Source: Jiangella endophytica (GTDB lineage: Bacteria > Actinomycetota > Actinomycetes > Jiangellales > Jiangellaceae). Taken from it: a stretch of DNA of 64,000 nucleotides. Where the stretch lies: assembly GCF_003427025.1 (NCBI RefSeq), contig NZ_QVAI01000021.1:62001-126000 (forward strand). The letters are read 5' to 3'. The notes beneath the pieces were generated by a model, which was not told the origin of the DNA, ran no database searches, and saw only the letters and a program-made list of their open reading frames with translations. This document shows, one piece after another, positions 1 to 8,086 of the stretch; the stretch's first letter is position 1, and every line of letters starts with the position of its first letter. The position numbers were made by a program, and so were the translations under genes.

Positions 1-105
1 GACAGCTGGGACCCGCCGTCGCTGTTCAAGGCCGTCCGCGCCGACGTGCTGGACCTGGCGGCCGGTTTCATGCGCACGTTCGGCAGCGCCGGGAAGGCGT
101 GGTGA
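1..105 (+). CDS. C-terminal end of an unidentified protein (5' truncated)
   Basis: Frame 1 is open from the window edge to a TGA at 103-105, giving 34 residues that end in FGSAGKAW. Only the tail is present, so no family can be named. The HAD phosphatase start follows 4 bp after the stop, and dhaL and dhaK follow that, so this gene is very probably the upstream member of the same operon. It could be a sugar or polyol enzyme on context alone, but nothing in the visible residues proves it. Confidence 0.6.
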   Translation, partial: DSWDPPSLFKAVRADVLDLAAGFMRTFGSAGKAW

Positions 106-109
106 CGGC

Positions 110-883
110 GTGCCGGCGCTGGTCTTCGACTGCGACGGCGTGCTCGCCGACACCGAGCGTTACGGCCACCTGCCCGCGTTCAACCAGACGTTCGCCGAGT
201 TCGGCCTGCCGGTGCGGTGGAGCGAGGACGAGTACGCGCGGAAGCTGCTGATCGGCGGGGGCAAGGAGCGCATGGCCAGCCTGCTGACGCCGGAGTTCGT
301 CGCGGCGAACGGGCTGCCGGCCGACCCGGACGGGCAGCGCGAGGTGCTCGCGCGCTGGCATCGGCGCAAGACGGAGATCTACACGGCGATGGTCGCGGAC
401 GGCCGGCTGCCCGGCCGCCCCGGTGTCAGACGGCTGGTGGACGACGCCCACCACGCGGGCTGGGCGCTCGCCGTCGCGTCGACGTCCGCCGAGCCGTCCG
501 TGCGCGCCGTCCTGGAACACGTCGTCGGCACCGGGCGGGCCGCGGACTTCACCGTCCTGGCCGGCGACGTCGTGCCGCGCAAGAAGCCCGCGCCGGACAT
601 CTACCAGCTCGCGCTGGACCGGCTGGGCGCCGAGCCGGACGCCGTCGTCGTCGTCGAGGACAGCCGCAACGGGCTGCTCGCGGCCGCGGGCGCCGGGCTG
701 CCCTGCCTGGTCACGGTCAACGGCTACACCGAGCACGAGGAGTTCTCCGAGGCCGCGCTGGTGGTCAGCAGCCTGGGCGACCCGGACGGCGAGCACACGA
801 CCGTGCTGGCCAATCGTTCCGCGGCCCGGCCCGGCGGCTGGATCACGATCGACGACGTGGCCGCGCTGCTGAAGGAGGCATAG
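110..883 (+). CDS. HAD superfamily phosphatase (CbbY/Gph-like)
   Basis: A 257-residue cytosolic haloacid-dehalogenase-type hydrolase expected to dephosphorylate a small sugar phosphate. Motif I is FDCDGVLADTE near residue 6 (nucleophile Asp7, acid/base Asp9), motif II is the VASTS serine, motif III the lysine in PRKKPAPDIY, and motif IV VVEDSRNG. A helical cap lies between motifs I and II, as in the CbbY/beta-phosphoglucomutase subgroup. It starts with GTG 4 bp after the upstream stop and its own stop abuts the dhaL ATG, so it is cotranscribed with the DhaKL kinase. The substrate is unknown; a phosphorylated product of the neighbouring kinase is a reasonable guess. Confidence 0.85.
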   Translation: MPALVFDCDGVLADTERYGHLPAFNQTFAEFGLPVRWSEDEYARKLLIGGGKERMASLLTPEFVAANGLPADPDGQREVLARWHRRKTEIYTAMVADGRLPGRPGVRRLVDDAHHAGWALAVASTSAEPSVRAVLEHVVGTGRAADFTVLAGDVVPRKKPAPDIYQLALDRLGAEPDAVVVVEDSRNGLLAAAGAGLPCLVTVNGYTEHEEFSEAALVVSSLGDPDGEHTTVLANRSAARPGGWITIDDVAALLKEA

Positions 884-1567
884 ATGGACCCGAGCTTCAC
901 GGCCGTCGAGTACGTCGTCCACACGATCGCCCAGACCGCCGTCGACAACGAGACGTACTTCGGCGATCTCGACGCCGTCGTCGGCGACGGCGACTTCGGC
1001 TACTCGATGGCCCGCGGCTTCGAGATCGTGCTGGCCGACTGGGACACCATCGACCGCACCGACGTCGGCACCTTCCTCAAGAAGGTGGCGATCACCATCA
1101 CCGGCCGCATCGGCGGCACCTCCGGCCCGATCTGGGGGACGGCGTTCCTCCGCGCCGGGTCGACGGCCGGAGACAGGACCGCCGTCACCGCGGCCGACGC
1201 GCTCGCGATGCTGCGCGCGGCGATCGAGGGGATCAAGACCCGCGGTCAGTCCGACATCGGTGACAAGACGCTGCTGGACGCGCTGGTCCCGGCCGTCGAC
1301 CGGCTGGACGCCGAACTGGCGGCCGGCGCGGACGCGCAGACCGCTCTCGACGCGGCGGCGGCGACGGCGCGCGAGCGGGCCGAGGCGACCCGCGAGCTGA
1401 TCGCGAAACGAGGCCGAGCTGCGTACACGGGGGAACGCAGCATCGGCACGCTCGACGCGGGCGCCGTCGCCGTCGCCGTGATGGCCGAACGAGTCGCCGG
1501 GGGATGGGCGGACCACGCCACGTCTCCCGCCACAACCCCGCCCACCACGCCGGAGGAGGCGCCGTGA
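884..1567 (+). CDS. dhaL: Dihydroxyacetone kinase subunit DhaL (nucleotide-binding)
   Basis: This 227-residue protein is the nucleotide-binding half of a two-subunit Dha-type kinase. The metal/nucleotide site GDGDFG lies near residue 33, followed by the glycine-rich GGTSGP, the GDKTLLDAL helix and the C-terminal GERSIGTLDAGA, all family hallmarks. The length fits DhaL (about 210) plus a short Pro/Thr-rich tail. It lies upstream of dhaK, the reverse of the E. coli order, and its stop overlaps the dhaK GTG. No DhaM phosphotransfer subunit follows, so whether it uses ATP directly or an unlinked PTS donor cannot be seen here. Confidence 0.9.
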   Translation: MDPSFTAVEYVVHTIAQTAVDNETYFGDLDAVVGDGDFGYSMARGFEIVLADWDTIDRTDVGTFLKKVAITITGRIGGTSGPIWGTAFLRAGSTAGDRTAVTAADALAMLRAAIEGIKTRGQSDIGDKTLLDALVPAVDRLDAELAAGADAQTALDAAAATARERAEATRELIAKRGRAAYTGERSIGTLDAGAVAVAVMAERVAGGWADHATSPATTPPTTPEEAP

Positions 1568-2559
1568 AGAAGTTCGTCAACGACCCGAAGCGGTTCGTGC
1601 CGGAGATGCTCCAGGGCATCGCGCTGGCCAACCCGGACACGCTGCGCTACGTGCCCGACTACAACCTGATCATGCGCGCCGACGCGCCCAGCGACGACAA
1701 GGTCTCGATCATCCAGGGCTCCGGGTCCGGGCACGAGCCGGCGCACGTCATGGTGGTCGGGAAGGGCATGCTCGACGCCGCCTGTCCCGGCGACGTGTTC
1801 TCCGCGCCGCCGATGGACTACGTCCTCGAGACCAGCAAGCTGCTGAACACGCCGAAGGGCGTGCTGCACCTGATCAACAACTACACCGGCGACCGCATGG
1901 CGTTCGACATGGGCCGCGAGCTGGCCGAGGCTGAGGGCGTCACGATCAAGACCGTCGTGGTCGACGACGACGTCGCGGTGAAGGACTCGACGTACACCGT
2001 CGGGCGGCGCGGCGTGGCCGGCAACTTCTTCGTCATCAAGGCGGTCGGTGCGGCGTCGGAGCAGGGCGCGGAGCTGGACGAGCTGGTACGCATCGGCGAC
2101 AAGGTCAACTCCGTCACCCGGACCATGGGTATGGCGCTGACGTCGTGCACGCCGCCGGCCAAGGGCTCGCCGCTGTTCGACCTCGGCGACGACGAGATGG
2201 AGATGGGCGTCGGCATCCACGGTGAGCCGGGCCGCCGCCGGGAGAAGCTGGCCGACGCGAACGCGATCGTCGACGAGCTGCTCGAGGCGGTCGTCACCGA
2301 CCTGCCGTACGAGCGCGGCGACAACGTGGCGCTGATGATCAACGGGCTGGGCGGCACGCCGGTCAGCGAGCTGTACCTGCTCTACGGGCGGGCGCACCAG
2401 CAGCTGGCGGACCGCGGCATCAACGTCGGGCGCAACTACGTCGGCGAGTACTGCACGTCGCTGGACATGGCCGGCGTCTCGATCACGCTGGTGAAGCTGG
2501 ACGACGAGCTGGTGTCGCTGTTCTCGGCGCCGGCGGAGATCGCGATCCGGACGTTCTGA
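1564..2559 (+). CDS. dhaK: Dihydroxyacetone kinase subunit DhaK (substrate-binding)
   Basis: This subunit binds dihydroxyacetone or a related ketose covalently through a histidine while DhaL supplies the phosphate. The frame is open further upstream, but the GTG at 1564 gives [15 protein letters not shown], the usual DhaK N-terminus, a GTGA overlap with dhaL, and 331 residues, the normal length. Visible motifs are [10 protein letters not shown] (residues 53-61), [11 protein letters not shown] and the covalent-His region [11 protein letters not shown]. Erythrulose and other C4 kinases share this fold, so the natural ketose is open. The companion HAD phosphatase and the unknown upstream gene suggest a small polyol or ketose pathway. 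Confidence 0.92.
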   Translation: MKKFVNDPKRFVPEMLQGIALANPDTLRYVPDYNLIMRADAPSDDKVSIIQGSGSGHEPAHVMVVGKGMLDAACPGDVFSAPPMDYVLETSKLLNTPKGVLHLINNYTGDRMAFDMGRELAEAEGVTIKTVVVDDDVAVKDSTYTVGRRGVAGNFFVIKAVGAASEQGAELDELVRIGDKVNSVTRTMGMALTSCTPPAKGSPLFDLGDDEMEMGVGIHGEPGRRREKLADANAIVDELLEAVVTDLPYERGDNVALMINGLGGTPVSELYLLYGRAHQQLADRGINVGRNYVGEYCTSLDMAGVSITLVKLDDELVSLFSAPAEIAIRTF

Positions 2560-2606
2560 GCGGGGGTCGGCGCTGCGGCCGCCGCCGAGGCGATAGCTTG
2601 GGCGGC

Positions 2607-3329
2607 ATGACCCGTATCGACGGCCGCAGCGCCGATCAGCTCCGCACCGTCCGGCTCACCCGGGGCTGGCTCGACCACGCCGAGGGCTCGGTGCTCGTCG
2701 AGTTCGGCAAGACCCGCGTGCTCTGCGCCGCGTCGGTCACCGAGGGCGTGCCGCGCTGGCGCAAGGGCTCGGGCCTGGGCTGGGTGACGGCCGAGTACGC
2801 CATGCTGCCGCGGTCGACGAACACCCGCTCCGACCGCGAGTCGGTGAAGGGCCGCATCGGCGGGCGCACGCACGAGATCTCCCGGCTCATCGGCCGGTCG
2901 CTGCGCGGCATCATCGACACCAAGGCCCTCGGCGAGAACACTCTGGTCATCGACTGCGACGTGCTCCAGGCCGACGGCGGCACCCGCACCGCGGCCATCA
3001 CCGGCGCCTACCTCGCGCTGCACGACGCCGTCGAGTGGATGCGCAAGGAGAAGCTGCTGGCCACCGAGAAGGTGCTGACCGACTCCGTGTCGGCCATCTC
3101 CGTGGGCGTCGTCGACGGCGAGCCGCTGCTCGACCTCTGCTACGAAGAGGACGTCCGCGCCGAGACCGACATGAACGTCGTCATGACCGGCGACGGCCGG
3201 TTCATCGAGGTGCAGGGCACGGCCGAGGGCGCGCCGTTCGACCGCCAGGAGCTCGACTCCCTGCTCGCGCTGGCCGGCGCCGGCTGCAAGGAGCTGACCG
3301 ACCTGCAGCACGCGGCCCTGGTCGGGTGA
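2607..3329 (+). CDS. rph: Ribonuclease PH
   Basis: A 240-residue phosphorolytic 3'-5' exoribonuclease that trims the 3' ends of tRNA precursors. The ATG at 2607 gives [13 protein letters not shown], the family N-terminus; a TTG at 2598 is a less likely start. Family motifs are visible along the chain: [56 protein letters not shown] and the C-terminal [11 protein letters not shown]. Length is typical. The rdgB start follows 2 bp after its stop, the conserved actinobacterial rph-rdgB pair. A 47-bp gap separates it from dhaK, so it probably has its own promoter. Confidence 0.97.
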   Translation: MTRIDGRSADQLRTVRLTRGWLDHAEGSVLVEFGKTRVLCAASVTEGVPRWRKGSGLGWVTAEYAMLPRSTNTRSDRESVKGRIGGRTHEISRLIGRSLRGIIDTKALGENTLVIDCDVLQADGGTRTAAITGAYLALHDAVEWMRKEKLLATEKVLTDSVSAISVGVVDGEPLLDLCYEEDVRAETDMNVVMTGDGRFIEVQGTAEGAPFDRQELDSLLALAGAGCKELTDLQHAALVG

Positions 3330-3331
3330 GC

Positions 3332-3928
3332 ATGCCCAAGGTCGTCCTCGCCACTCGCAACACGCACAAGGTCCCGGAGATCTCCCGCATCCTGGCGTCG
3401 GCCGGGGTGCCGGTCTCGCTGGTGGCGGTCTCGGAGTTCCCCGGCGTCGACGACGTCGAGGAGACCGGCCTGACGTTCGCCGAGAACGCGCTGCTCAAGG
3501 CCCACGCCGTCGCCGGCGCGACCGGGCTGCCCGCGCTGGCGGACGACTCCGGGCTCTCGGTGGTGGCGCTGGGCGGCATGCCCGGTGTGTTCTCCGCGCG
3601 CTGGGCCGGCGTCCACGGCGACGACGGCGCGAACCTGCGGCTGGTGCTGGCGCAGCTCTCGACCGTGCCCGACTCGCATCGGCACGCGGCCTTCATCTGC
3701 GTCGCGGCGCTGGCGCTGCCCGACGGCAGCGCATGGACCTCGGAAGGGCGCGTCGACGGCGTCGTCGTGCGGGAGCCGCGAGGGAGCAACGGGTTCGGGT
3801 ACGACCCGATCTTCGTGGCCGACGGGTCCACGCGGACGACGGCGGAGCTGGAGCCGGCGGAGAAGGACGCCATCTCGCACCGGGGCAAGGCCTTCCGCGG
3901 CATCGCAACGCGCCTCGCCACGCTGTGA
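3332..3928 (+). CDS. rdgB: XTP/dITP diphosphatase (RdgB/HAM1 family)
   Basis: A house-cleaning pyrophosphatase of 198 residues that hydrolyses non-canonical purine triphosphates (ITP, dITP, XTP) and keeps them out of nucleic acids. The N-terminal VLATRNTHKVPEI, the central LADDSGLSV with catalytic Asp residues, GSNGFGYDPIF and the terminal KDAISHRGKA are all diagnostic. The ATG at 3332 is preferred to an in-frame GTG at 3326 because it gives the canonical MPKVVLATRN start. It is the second gene of an rph-rdgB unit. Downstream lies more than 700 bp of repeat-rich DNA without a plus-strand gene. Confidence 0.96.
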   Translation: MPKVVLATRNTHKVPEISRILASAGVPVSLVAVSEFPGVDDVEETGLTFAENALLKAHAVAGATGLPALADDSGLSVVALGGMPGVFSARWAGVHGDDGANLRLVLAQLSTVPDSHRHAAFICVAALALPDGSAWTSEGRVDGVVVREPRGSNGFGYDPIFVADGSTRTTAELEPAEKDAISHRGKAFRGIATRLATL

Positions 3929-4016
3929 CCCGGCGGCTGCGGCCGGCCGTGGCGTTTCGCTGATGCGGGACGGTGAGCGGGTCGATCTGCGGCGGGCGGC
4001 TTGGTATCCGGAGTGA

Positions 4017-4128
4017 GCCTGCCGGGGTTCGCCGGTTGGCCGGGGTTGGCCGGGGTTCGCCGGTTGGCCGGGGTTCGCGGGTTCGCCGGTTGGCCGGGGT
4101 TCGCGGGTTCGCCGGGTTCGGTTCCGTT
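4017..4128. repeat. Degenerate tandem repeat (GGCCGGGGTTCGCCGGTT-type units)
   Basis: About six imperfect units of GCCGGGGTTCGCCGGTTG, with and without an extra GTTGG or GGGTTCG, run in tandem after rdgB. The open frames across it on both strands are low-complexity and without family resemblance, so I treat it as non-coding. Nothing else is visible between rdgB and the next repeat. Confidence 0.8.
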
Positions 4129-4138
4129 GGCGGGGTGA

Positions 4139-4304
4139 CCCCGTCCCCCTGCTGTTCCTTGTTTGGGCCGCGTCATCGTTTGAGCCGTGGGTGCGCGCCT
4201 CAAGTCCGCGGCCTCTGCTGGGTGCTGTGTGTGGTGGTCGGGGGCCTTGGACGTGACCCGCGTACCCGCGGCCCAAGTGCTGGCAGCTATCCGGGGGGAC
4301 GGGG
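4139..4304. repeat. Inverted-repeat element, copy 1 (CCCCGTCCCCCTG termini)
   Basis: A 166-bp unit that starts with CCCCGTCCCCCTG and ends with a near-complement GGGGGGACGGGG. Internal imperfect arms are visible (CTTG..GCCGCG near the left, CGCGGCCCAAG near the right). A second unit with the same termini lies at 5138-5270. The architecture resembles a small non-autonomous palindromic element; no transposase is nearby and no target duplication is clear. Confidence 0.55.
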
Positions 4305-4483
4305 GGAGTCTGGCGACGGGTGGGGCGTCGGGGTGGACGCTTTGGGTGCGTTGGTCGGGGCGTCGGGCGTGCCGGTGGGGCGTCGGCGGTGCGTTCGTGA
4401 GTCGTTGATGGGGCGTCTGCCGGGTTGGTGGGATCGGTGGGGTTGCCGGCCGGGCGGGGTTGGTGGTGCCTGTGAGGCTGGTG

Positions 4484-4653
4484 GGGTCTGTAAGGTTAGT
4501 GGGTTCGGTGGGGTGGTGTGGGTGTCCAGGGGGTGAGATTTTCCGGCGATCTGGGGGCCATGCCCAGGCGTGTGTTCGCTCTGCGAGGCGTGCATGCCTC
4601 GCAGAGCGGGATGACGCCTGGTGAGGTCGCGGATCGTTGATGATCATCGCCGC
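4484..4653. repeat. Dispersed hairpin repeat, copy A
   Basis: This copy matches the segment at 4892-5054 over about 165 bp. Its core (4564-4621) folds into a long hairpin: CCAGGCGT pairs with ACGCCTGG outside, and CGCTCTGCGAGGC with GCCTCGCAGAGCG inside, around a GTGCAT loop. A tail GGATCGTTGATGATCATCGC follows. The same core and tail recur at 48621-48710, and variants at 18354-18486 and 45097-45150. The convergent position suggests a bidirectional terminator or a REP-like element. Confidence 0.75.
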
Positions 4654-4656
4654 ACG

Positions 4657-4703
4657 CGATCCGGCGAGGCGGGGCGTCTGGGGGCCCCGTCTCGCCGGAT
4701 CGG
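4657..4703. terminator. Strong GC hairpin after the minus-strand gene remnant
   Basis: GATCCGGCGAGGCGGGG pairs with CCCCGTCTCGCCGGATC across a short loop, with one mismatch, just beyond the stop of the remnant at 4716-4892. It is a plausible terminator left in place with the 3' end of that gene. Confidence 0.65.
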
Positions 4704-4715
4704 TGGCTGGTCGGC

Positions 4716-4892
4716 TCAGTAGTTCGTGATCTCCAGCGCGATGCGGTTGATCTGGGTGTGGCCGTAGGCGACGGACGTGCGGAAGTAGAGGTAGCCGCGG
4801 CCGCCGTCGGTGAACAGGTCGAAGTTCGACCCGGGGCCGGTGCCGCCGTCCCAGTCGAAGACGGACGGGTAGCCGCTGATCCGGTCGGGCGG
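4716..4892 (-). pseudogene. 3' remnant of an unidentified protein gene
   Basis: The last 59 codons of a minus-strand frame end in a normal-looking C-terminus (GGRGYLYFRTSVAYG, then INRIALEITNY) and a TGA. This composition differs from the Pro/His-rich nonsense translated from the adjoining repeat DNA. Upstream, the reading frame runs straight into repeat copy B (4892-5054), so the 5' part of the gene is gone. Its terminator hairpin survives at 4657-4703. The aromatic, beta-strand-like sequence would suit the end of a secreted or sugar-active protein, but I do not recognise the family. Confidence 0.5.
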
Positions 4893-5054
4893 GGGTCTGT
4901 GAGGGCTGGTGGGGTGGTGTGGGGTGTCCACGGGGTGAGATATCCCGGCGATCCGGGAGCCATGCCCAGGCGTGTGTTCGCTCTGCGAGGCGTGCATGCC
5001 TGGTGGTGCGGGATGACGCCTGGTGAGGTAGCGGATCGTTGATGATCATCGCCG
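4892..5054. repeat. Dispersed hairpin repeat, copy B
   Basis: Direct repeat of copy A, with the same CCAGGCGTGTGTTCGCTC start and the same GATCGTTGATGATCATCGC tail. The inner hairpin arm differs: GCCTGGTGGTGCGGG replaces GCCTCGCAGAGCG, matching the form seen at 48642-48674. Copies A and B bracket the gene remnant and its terminator, so recombination or insertion between copies may have removed the rest of that gene. Confidence 0.75.
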
Positions 5055-5137
5055 CCCACACTCCGATATACGGGGCGAAGCGGGAGCGAGGTGGGTGTGT
5101 GGCGGGTGAGGCGGGGAGTGAGGCGTGCCCAGATCCT

Positions 5138-5270
5138 CCCCGTCCCCCTGATAGCTGCCCGTTCTTGGCCGCGGGCGTGCGGGTCAAGCGGTCGTCGTCG
5201 GCGCGAAGCGCCCGTCAGTCCGCTTGAGGCGCACGGTCGCGGCAAGAGAATGGGCGGCAGGGGGACGGGG
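5138..5270. repeat. Inverted-repeat element, copy 2 (CCCCGTCCCCCTG termini)
   Basis: A 133-bp unit whose CCCCGTCCCCCTG start is complemented by CAGGGGGACGGGG at its end. Long imperfect internal arms (CTTGGCCGCGGGCGTGCG against GCGCACGGTCGCGGCAAG) would fold it almost end to end. It shares termini and the GATAGCTGCC motif (inverted) with copy 1 at 4139-4304. A short CCCACTGACG-type tandem repeat (about 5290-5345) separates it from the next gene. Confidence 0.55.
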
Positions 5271-5403
5271 AGCCCCAGCCACCTGACGATCCAGCCCACT
5301 GACGACCCCGGCCCACTGAAGCCCCCGGCCCACTGACGCCCCGGCCAACCGGCGAAACGGGCCGACGTGGGCGAAGAGCACCGTCCGGGAGGATGATCGG
5401 AGG

Positions 5404-7023
5404 GTGACCGACCCCGCGTCCGACCCCGCGCCCGACCGAGCGCCCGACCGAGCGCCCGACCGAGCGCCCGACCCGGCGACCGATGCCGAGACGGCGCGGC
5501 CGTGGTGGCCGCCGGCGCTGGCCGGTGTGGTGGCGCTGGGTCTCGGGCTGGCGGTCGCGGAGGTCGTGGCCGGTGCTCTGGGGAGGGCCGAGACGCCGGT
5601 GGTGGCGGTCGGCGAGGTGTTCATCGACCACACGCCCGGCTGGCTGAAGGATTTCGCCATCCAGACGTTCGGCACCCACGACAAGACCGCCCTGCTCGTG
5701 GGCATGGGCGTGGTGCTGGTGGTGCTGGGCGCGCTGATCGGCCTGCTCACCGCTCGGAGTAAAGGCCTCGGGCTGCTGGCGGCGACCGTGGTGCTGGTGG
5801 TCGCCGGGCTGGCGGTCAACGCGCGGCCGGACACCACGATGGCCGACCTCATCCCGACCCTCGCCGGGGGCCTGGTGGCGCTGCCGACGCTGAGCTGGCT
5901 GGTCGGGAAGGCGGCACCGCCCGCACCCGCGGGGCCGGTGCTGCCGGCGAGGCCCGCGCCGACCCGGCGCTCGTTCCTGACCGTCGCCGGCATCACGGCC
6001 GGCCTCGCGGTCGTCGGCGCGGGGCTCGGCCAGGTGCTCGGCGCGCGCCGGGCCGGCGTCGAGACGTCCCGCGACGATCTCGCGGCCAGCCTCGACCTGC
6101 CCCAGGCGACCCCGCCGCGCGGCGTCGACCTCTCCGTCTCCGGGGAGGATCCGTGGCGCACCCCCAACCAGCACTTCTACCGCATCGACACCGCGCTGTC
6201 CGAGCCACTGGTCCGGGCCGAGGACTGGACGCTGCGGGTGCACGGCATGGTCGAGACCGAGGTCGAGCTCGACTACGGCGAGCTCGTCGCGATGGGCCTG
6301 GAGAACCGGTGGCTGACGTTGAACTGCGTCTCGAACGAGGTCGGCGGCCACCTCATCGGCAACGCGCTGTGGACCGGCGTGCCGATCGCCGACGTCCTCG
6401 CGCTCGCGAAGCCCAGGGCCGACGCCGACGCCGTCCGGTCCCGCTCACAGGACGGCTGGACCGCCGGCACCCCGCTCGACGTCCTCACCGACGGGCGCGA
6501 CGCACTGCTGGCGGTCGGCATGAACGGCGACCCGCTGCCGCTGGCGCACGGCTTCCCGGTGCGGATGATCGTGCCCGGCCTGTACGGCTACGTCAGCGCG
6601 ACCAAATGGGTCGTCGAGCTGGAGGTGACCCGGTTCGACGACTTCGAGGCCTACTGGACGACGCGCGGCTGGGCCGAGAAGGGCCCGGTCAAGGTGGCCT
6701 CGCGCATCGACGTGCCGAAGGGCCACGCGCACGTCGACGCCGGCACCGTCGCCGTGGCCGGGGTCGCCTGGGCGCAGCACCGCGGCATCCAGGGTGTCGA
6801 GGTGCGGGTCGACGACGGCGACTGGAACGCCGCGCGGCTGGCCGCCGTCCCCAGCGCCGACACCTGGCGGCAGTGGGTGTGGGAGTGGGACGCGCAGCCG
6901 GGCGACCACCGGCTGCAGGTCCGCGCCACCACCGCTGACGGCGAGGTGCAGACGTCCGAGCAGGCGCCGCCGGTCCCCGACGGCGCCTCCGGCTGGCACA
7001 CCATCGACGTCACCGTCGGCTGA
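5404..7023 (+). CDS. Membrane-anchored molybdopterin-dependent oxidoreductase (sulfite oxidase fold)
   Basis: A 539-residue protein with a four-to-five-helix membrane module (about 37-58, 95-116, 122-139, 145-166, 192-210) followed by an extracytoplasmic sulfite-oxidase-type catalytic domain and a C-terminal Mo-dimerisation-like beta domain. RRSFLTVAG near 188 precedes the last hydrophobic segment. The molybdenum ligand is Cys308 in LTLNCVSNEVGG, followed by the family GVPIADVL and PGLYGYVSATKW motifs. The start is GTG at 5404; its first 30 residues hold an APDR tandem encoded by a 12-bp repeat. The electron partner and substrate are unknown. The stop codon forms the left end of the palindrome at 7021-7072. 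Confidence 0.9.
   Translation: MTDPASDPAPDRAPDRAPDRAPDPATDAETARPWWPPALAGVVALGLGLAVAEVVAGALGRAETPVVAVGEVFIDHTPGWLKDFAIQTFGTHDKTALLVGMGVVLVVLGALIGLLTARSKGLGLLAATVVLVVAGLAVNARPDTTMADLIPTLAGGLVALPTLSWLVGKAAPPAPAGPVLPARPAPTRRSFLTVAGITAGLAVVGAGLGQVLGARRAGVETSRDDLAASLDLPQATPPRGVDLSVSGEDPWRTPNQHFYRIDTALSEPLVRAEDWTLRVHGMVETEVELDYGELVAMGLENRWLTLNCVSNEVGGHLIGNALWTGVPIADVLALAKPRADADAVRSRSQDGWTAGTPLDVLTDGRDALLAVGMNGDPLPLAHGFPVRMIVPGLYGYVSATKWVVELEVTRFDDFEAYWTTRGWAEKGPVKVASRIDVPKGHAHVDAGTVAVAGVAWAQHRGIQGVEVRVDDGDWNAARLAAVPSADTWRQWVWEWDAQPGDHRLQVRATTADGEVQTSEQAPPVPDGASGWHTIDVTVG
5431..5478 (+). repeat. In-frame 12-bp tandem repeat (GCCCGACCGAGC)
   Basis: About four copies encode alternating APDR units at the extreme N-terminus of the molybdopterin oxidoreductase, before the first membrane helix. 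A copy-number change would stay in frame. Confidence 0.8.
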
Positions 7024-7072
7024 TCATGGCGCTCTTTCTGCTGCTCTGGCCGCACGAAGAGCGCCATGATCA
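7021..7072. terminator. TGATCA-capped palindrome carrying both convergent stop codons
   Basis: Perfect 16-bp arms, TGATCATGGCGCTCTT (7021-7036) and its complement (7057-7072), enclose a 20-nt loop. The first TGA (7021-7023) is the stop of the plus-strand oxidoreductase. The last bases (7070-7072, TGA on the minus strand) are the stop of the GH43 lipoprotein. It is a plausible bidirectional terminator. Confidence 0.85.
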
Positions 7073-8086
7073 TGGGACTTCGCCGCGCGGACCATCGAGC
7101 ACGGGCACCCCGTCGCGCCACAGGACCTCGGTGAGCCACATCGTCCGGCCGGGCAGCGCGGAGCCGACGGAGTCCGGCGGCCAGGCGTGGTGCACCATCC
7201 ACGTGCGGCCGTCCTTCTCGATCAGCACGCAGTGCCCCGGCCCGGCAGCGTCGTCCGACGACACCAGGATCGGCTCCGACGACGGCTTCGCGCACGGCCC
7301 GAGGGGGCCCTCGCAGATCGCGTAGCCGACGGCGTACTCGGCGCGGTCGAACGCGTTGGCCGAGTAGAACAGGTAGTACGTGCCGTCGCGCAGCCAGAGG
7401 AACGGCGCCTCGACCAGGTGGCCCTCCCACGGCTGGTCCTGCTTCATCAGCTGGACGGGCGCACCCACCAGCGAGAGCCCGTCCTCGGACAACGGCTGGG
7501 CGTAGATCCAGGTGTCGGCACCGACGGCGTTGCCGTCGTTCTTCCACAGCAGGTACCGGGTGCCGTCGGCGTCGGTGAACGGGCTGGCGTCGATCGAGCC
7601 GCCCTCGTCGGCCTGGCAGATCAGCGGCTCCGCGGAGTCGTCGACGAACGGTCCGGCCGGCGACGACGCGACCGCCCGCCCGACGCACTGCCGGCCGGAC
7701 TCCGTGCCCAGCGCGGTGTAGTAGAGGACGTAGCGGTCCGGGGCGTGGACGGCGATCTCCGGCGCCCAGGTGCGACCTCCGGTGACCCACGGCGCCAGCA
7801 CCGGCATCGCGTCGCCGGCCGGCTCCCACGACACCAGGTCCGGCGACGTCAGCGCGGGCACGTTGCCCAGCCGCGAGTTCGTCGCGTAGGCGTAGTAGCC
7901 GTCGTCGGCCTCGATGACAGCCGGGTCGGGGAAGTCGCGGTCGTACACCGGGTTCGTGAAGCCCACGGGCTGCTCCTCCTGAGCTGGCTCGGTGACGGGG
8001 TCGGGGCCGGGGCCGGAGTCGGGTTCGGCGGTGCCGCAGGCGGCCAGGACGACGAGTGCCGTCCCGGCCGCCACGAGCAGTCTCAT
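7070..8086 (-). CDS. GH43-family lipoprotein, likely arabinan/arabinoside hydrolase
   Basis: A 338-residue exported lipoprotein: the signal peptide ends in the lipobox LAAC (Cys17), followed by an acidic Pro-rich linker and a single five-bladed beta-propeller domain. The expected GH43 acids are visible: general base Asp in FPDPAVIE, pKa-modulating Asp in SIDASPFTD and general acid Glu in GHLVEAPFLW. It is the last gene of the arabinan operon; its ATG overlaps the TGA of the larger GH43 gene (ATGA). Subfamily activity (endo-arabinanase, arabinofuranosidase or xylosidase) cannot be settled by eye, but the GH51 partner favours arabinose-containing polymers. Confidence 0.85.
   Translation of the reverse strand: MRLLVAAGTALVVLAACGTAEPDSGPGPDPVTEPAQEEQPVGFTNPVYDRDFPDPAVIEADDGYYAYATNSRLGNVPALTSPDLVSWEPAGDAMPVLAPWVTGGRTWAPEIAVHAPDRYVLYYTALGTESGRQCVGRAVASSPAGPFVDDSAEPLICQADEGGSIDASPFTDADGTRYLLWKNDGNAVGADTWIYAQPLSEDGLSLVGAPVQLMKQDQPWEGHLVEAPFLWLRDGTYYLFYSANAFDRAEYAVGYAICEGPLGPCAKPSSEPILVSSDDAAGPGHCVLIEKDGRTWMVHHAWPPDSVGSALPGRTMWLTEVLWRDGVPVLDGPRGEVP

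Noticed and set aside
68-1516. Long minus-strand open frame opposite the HAD and dhaL genes
   Set aside because: Arg/Val/Asp-rich antisense translation without any motif, typical of the strand opposite a GC-rich gene. The plus-strand genes carry complete family signatures.
3973-4536. Plus-strand 187-codon frame after rdgB
   Set aside because: It runs through tandem and inverted repeats and gives Gly/Arg/Val low-complexity sequence with no ribosome-binding site.
3202-5187. 661-codon minus-strand frame across the repeat region
   Set aside because: Its C-terminal part is antisense to rdgB and rph, and the rest is Pro/Thr/Arg repeat sequence from copies A and B. Only the 59-residue tail at 4716-4892, in another frame, looks protein-like.
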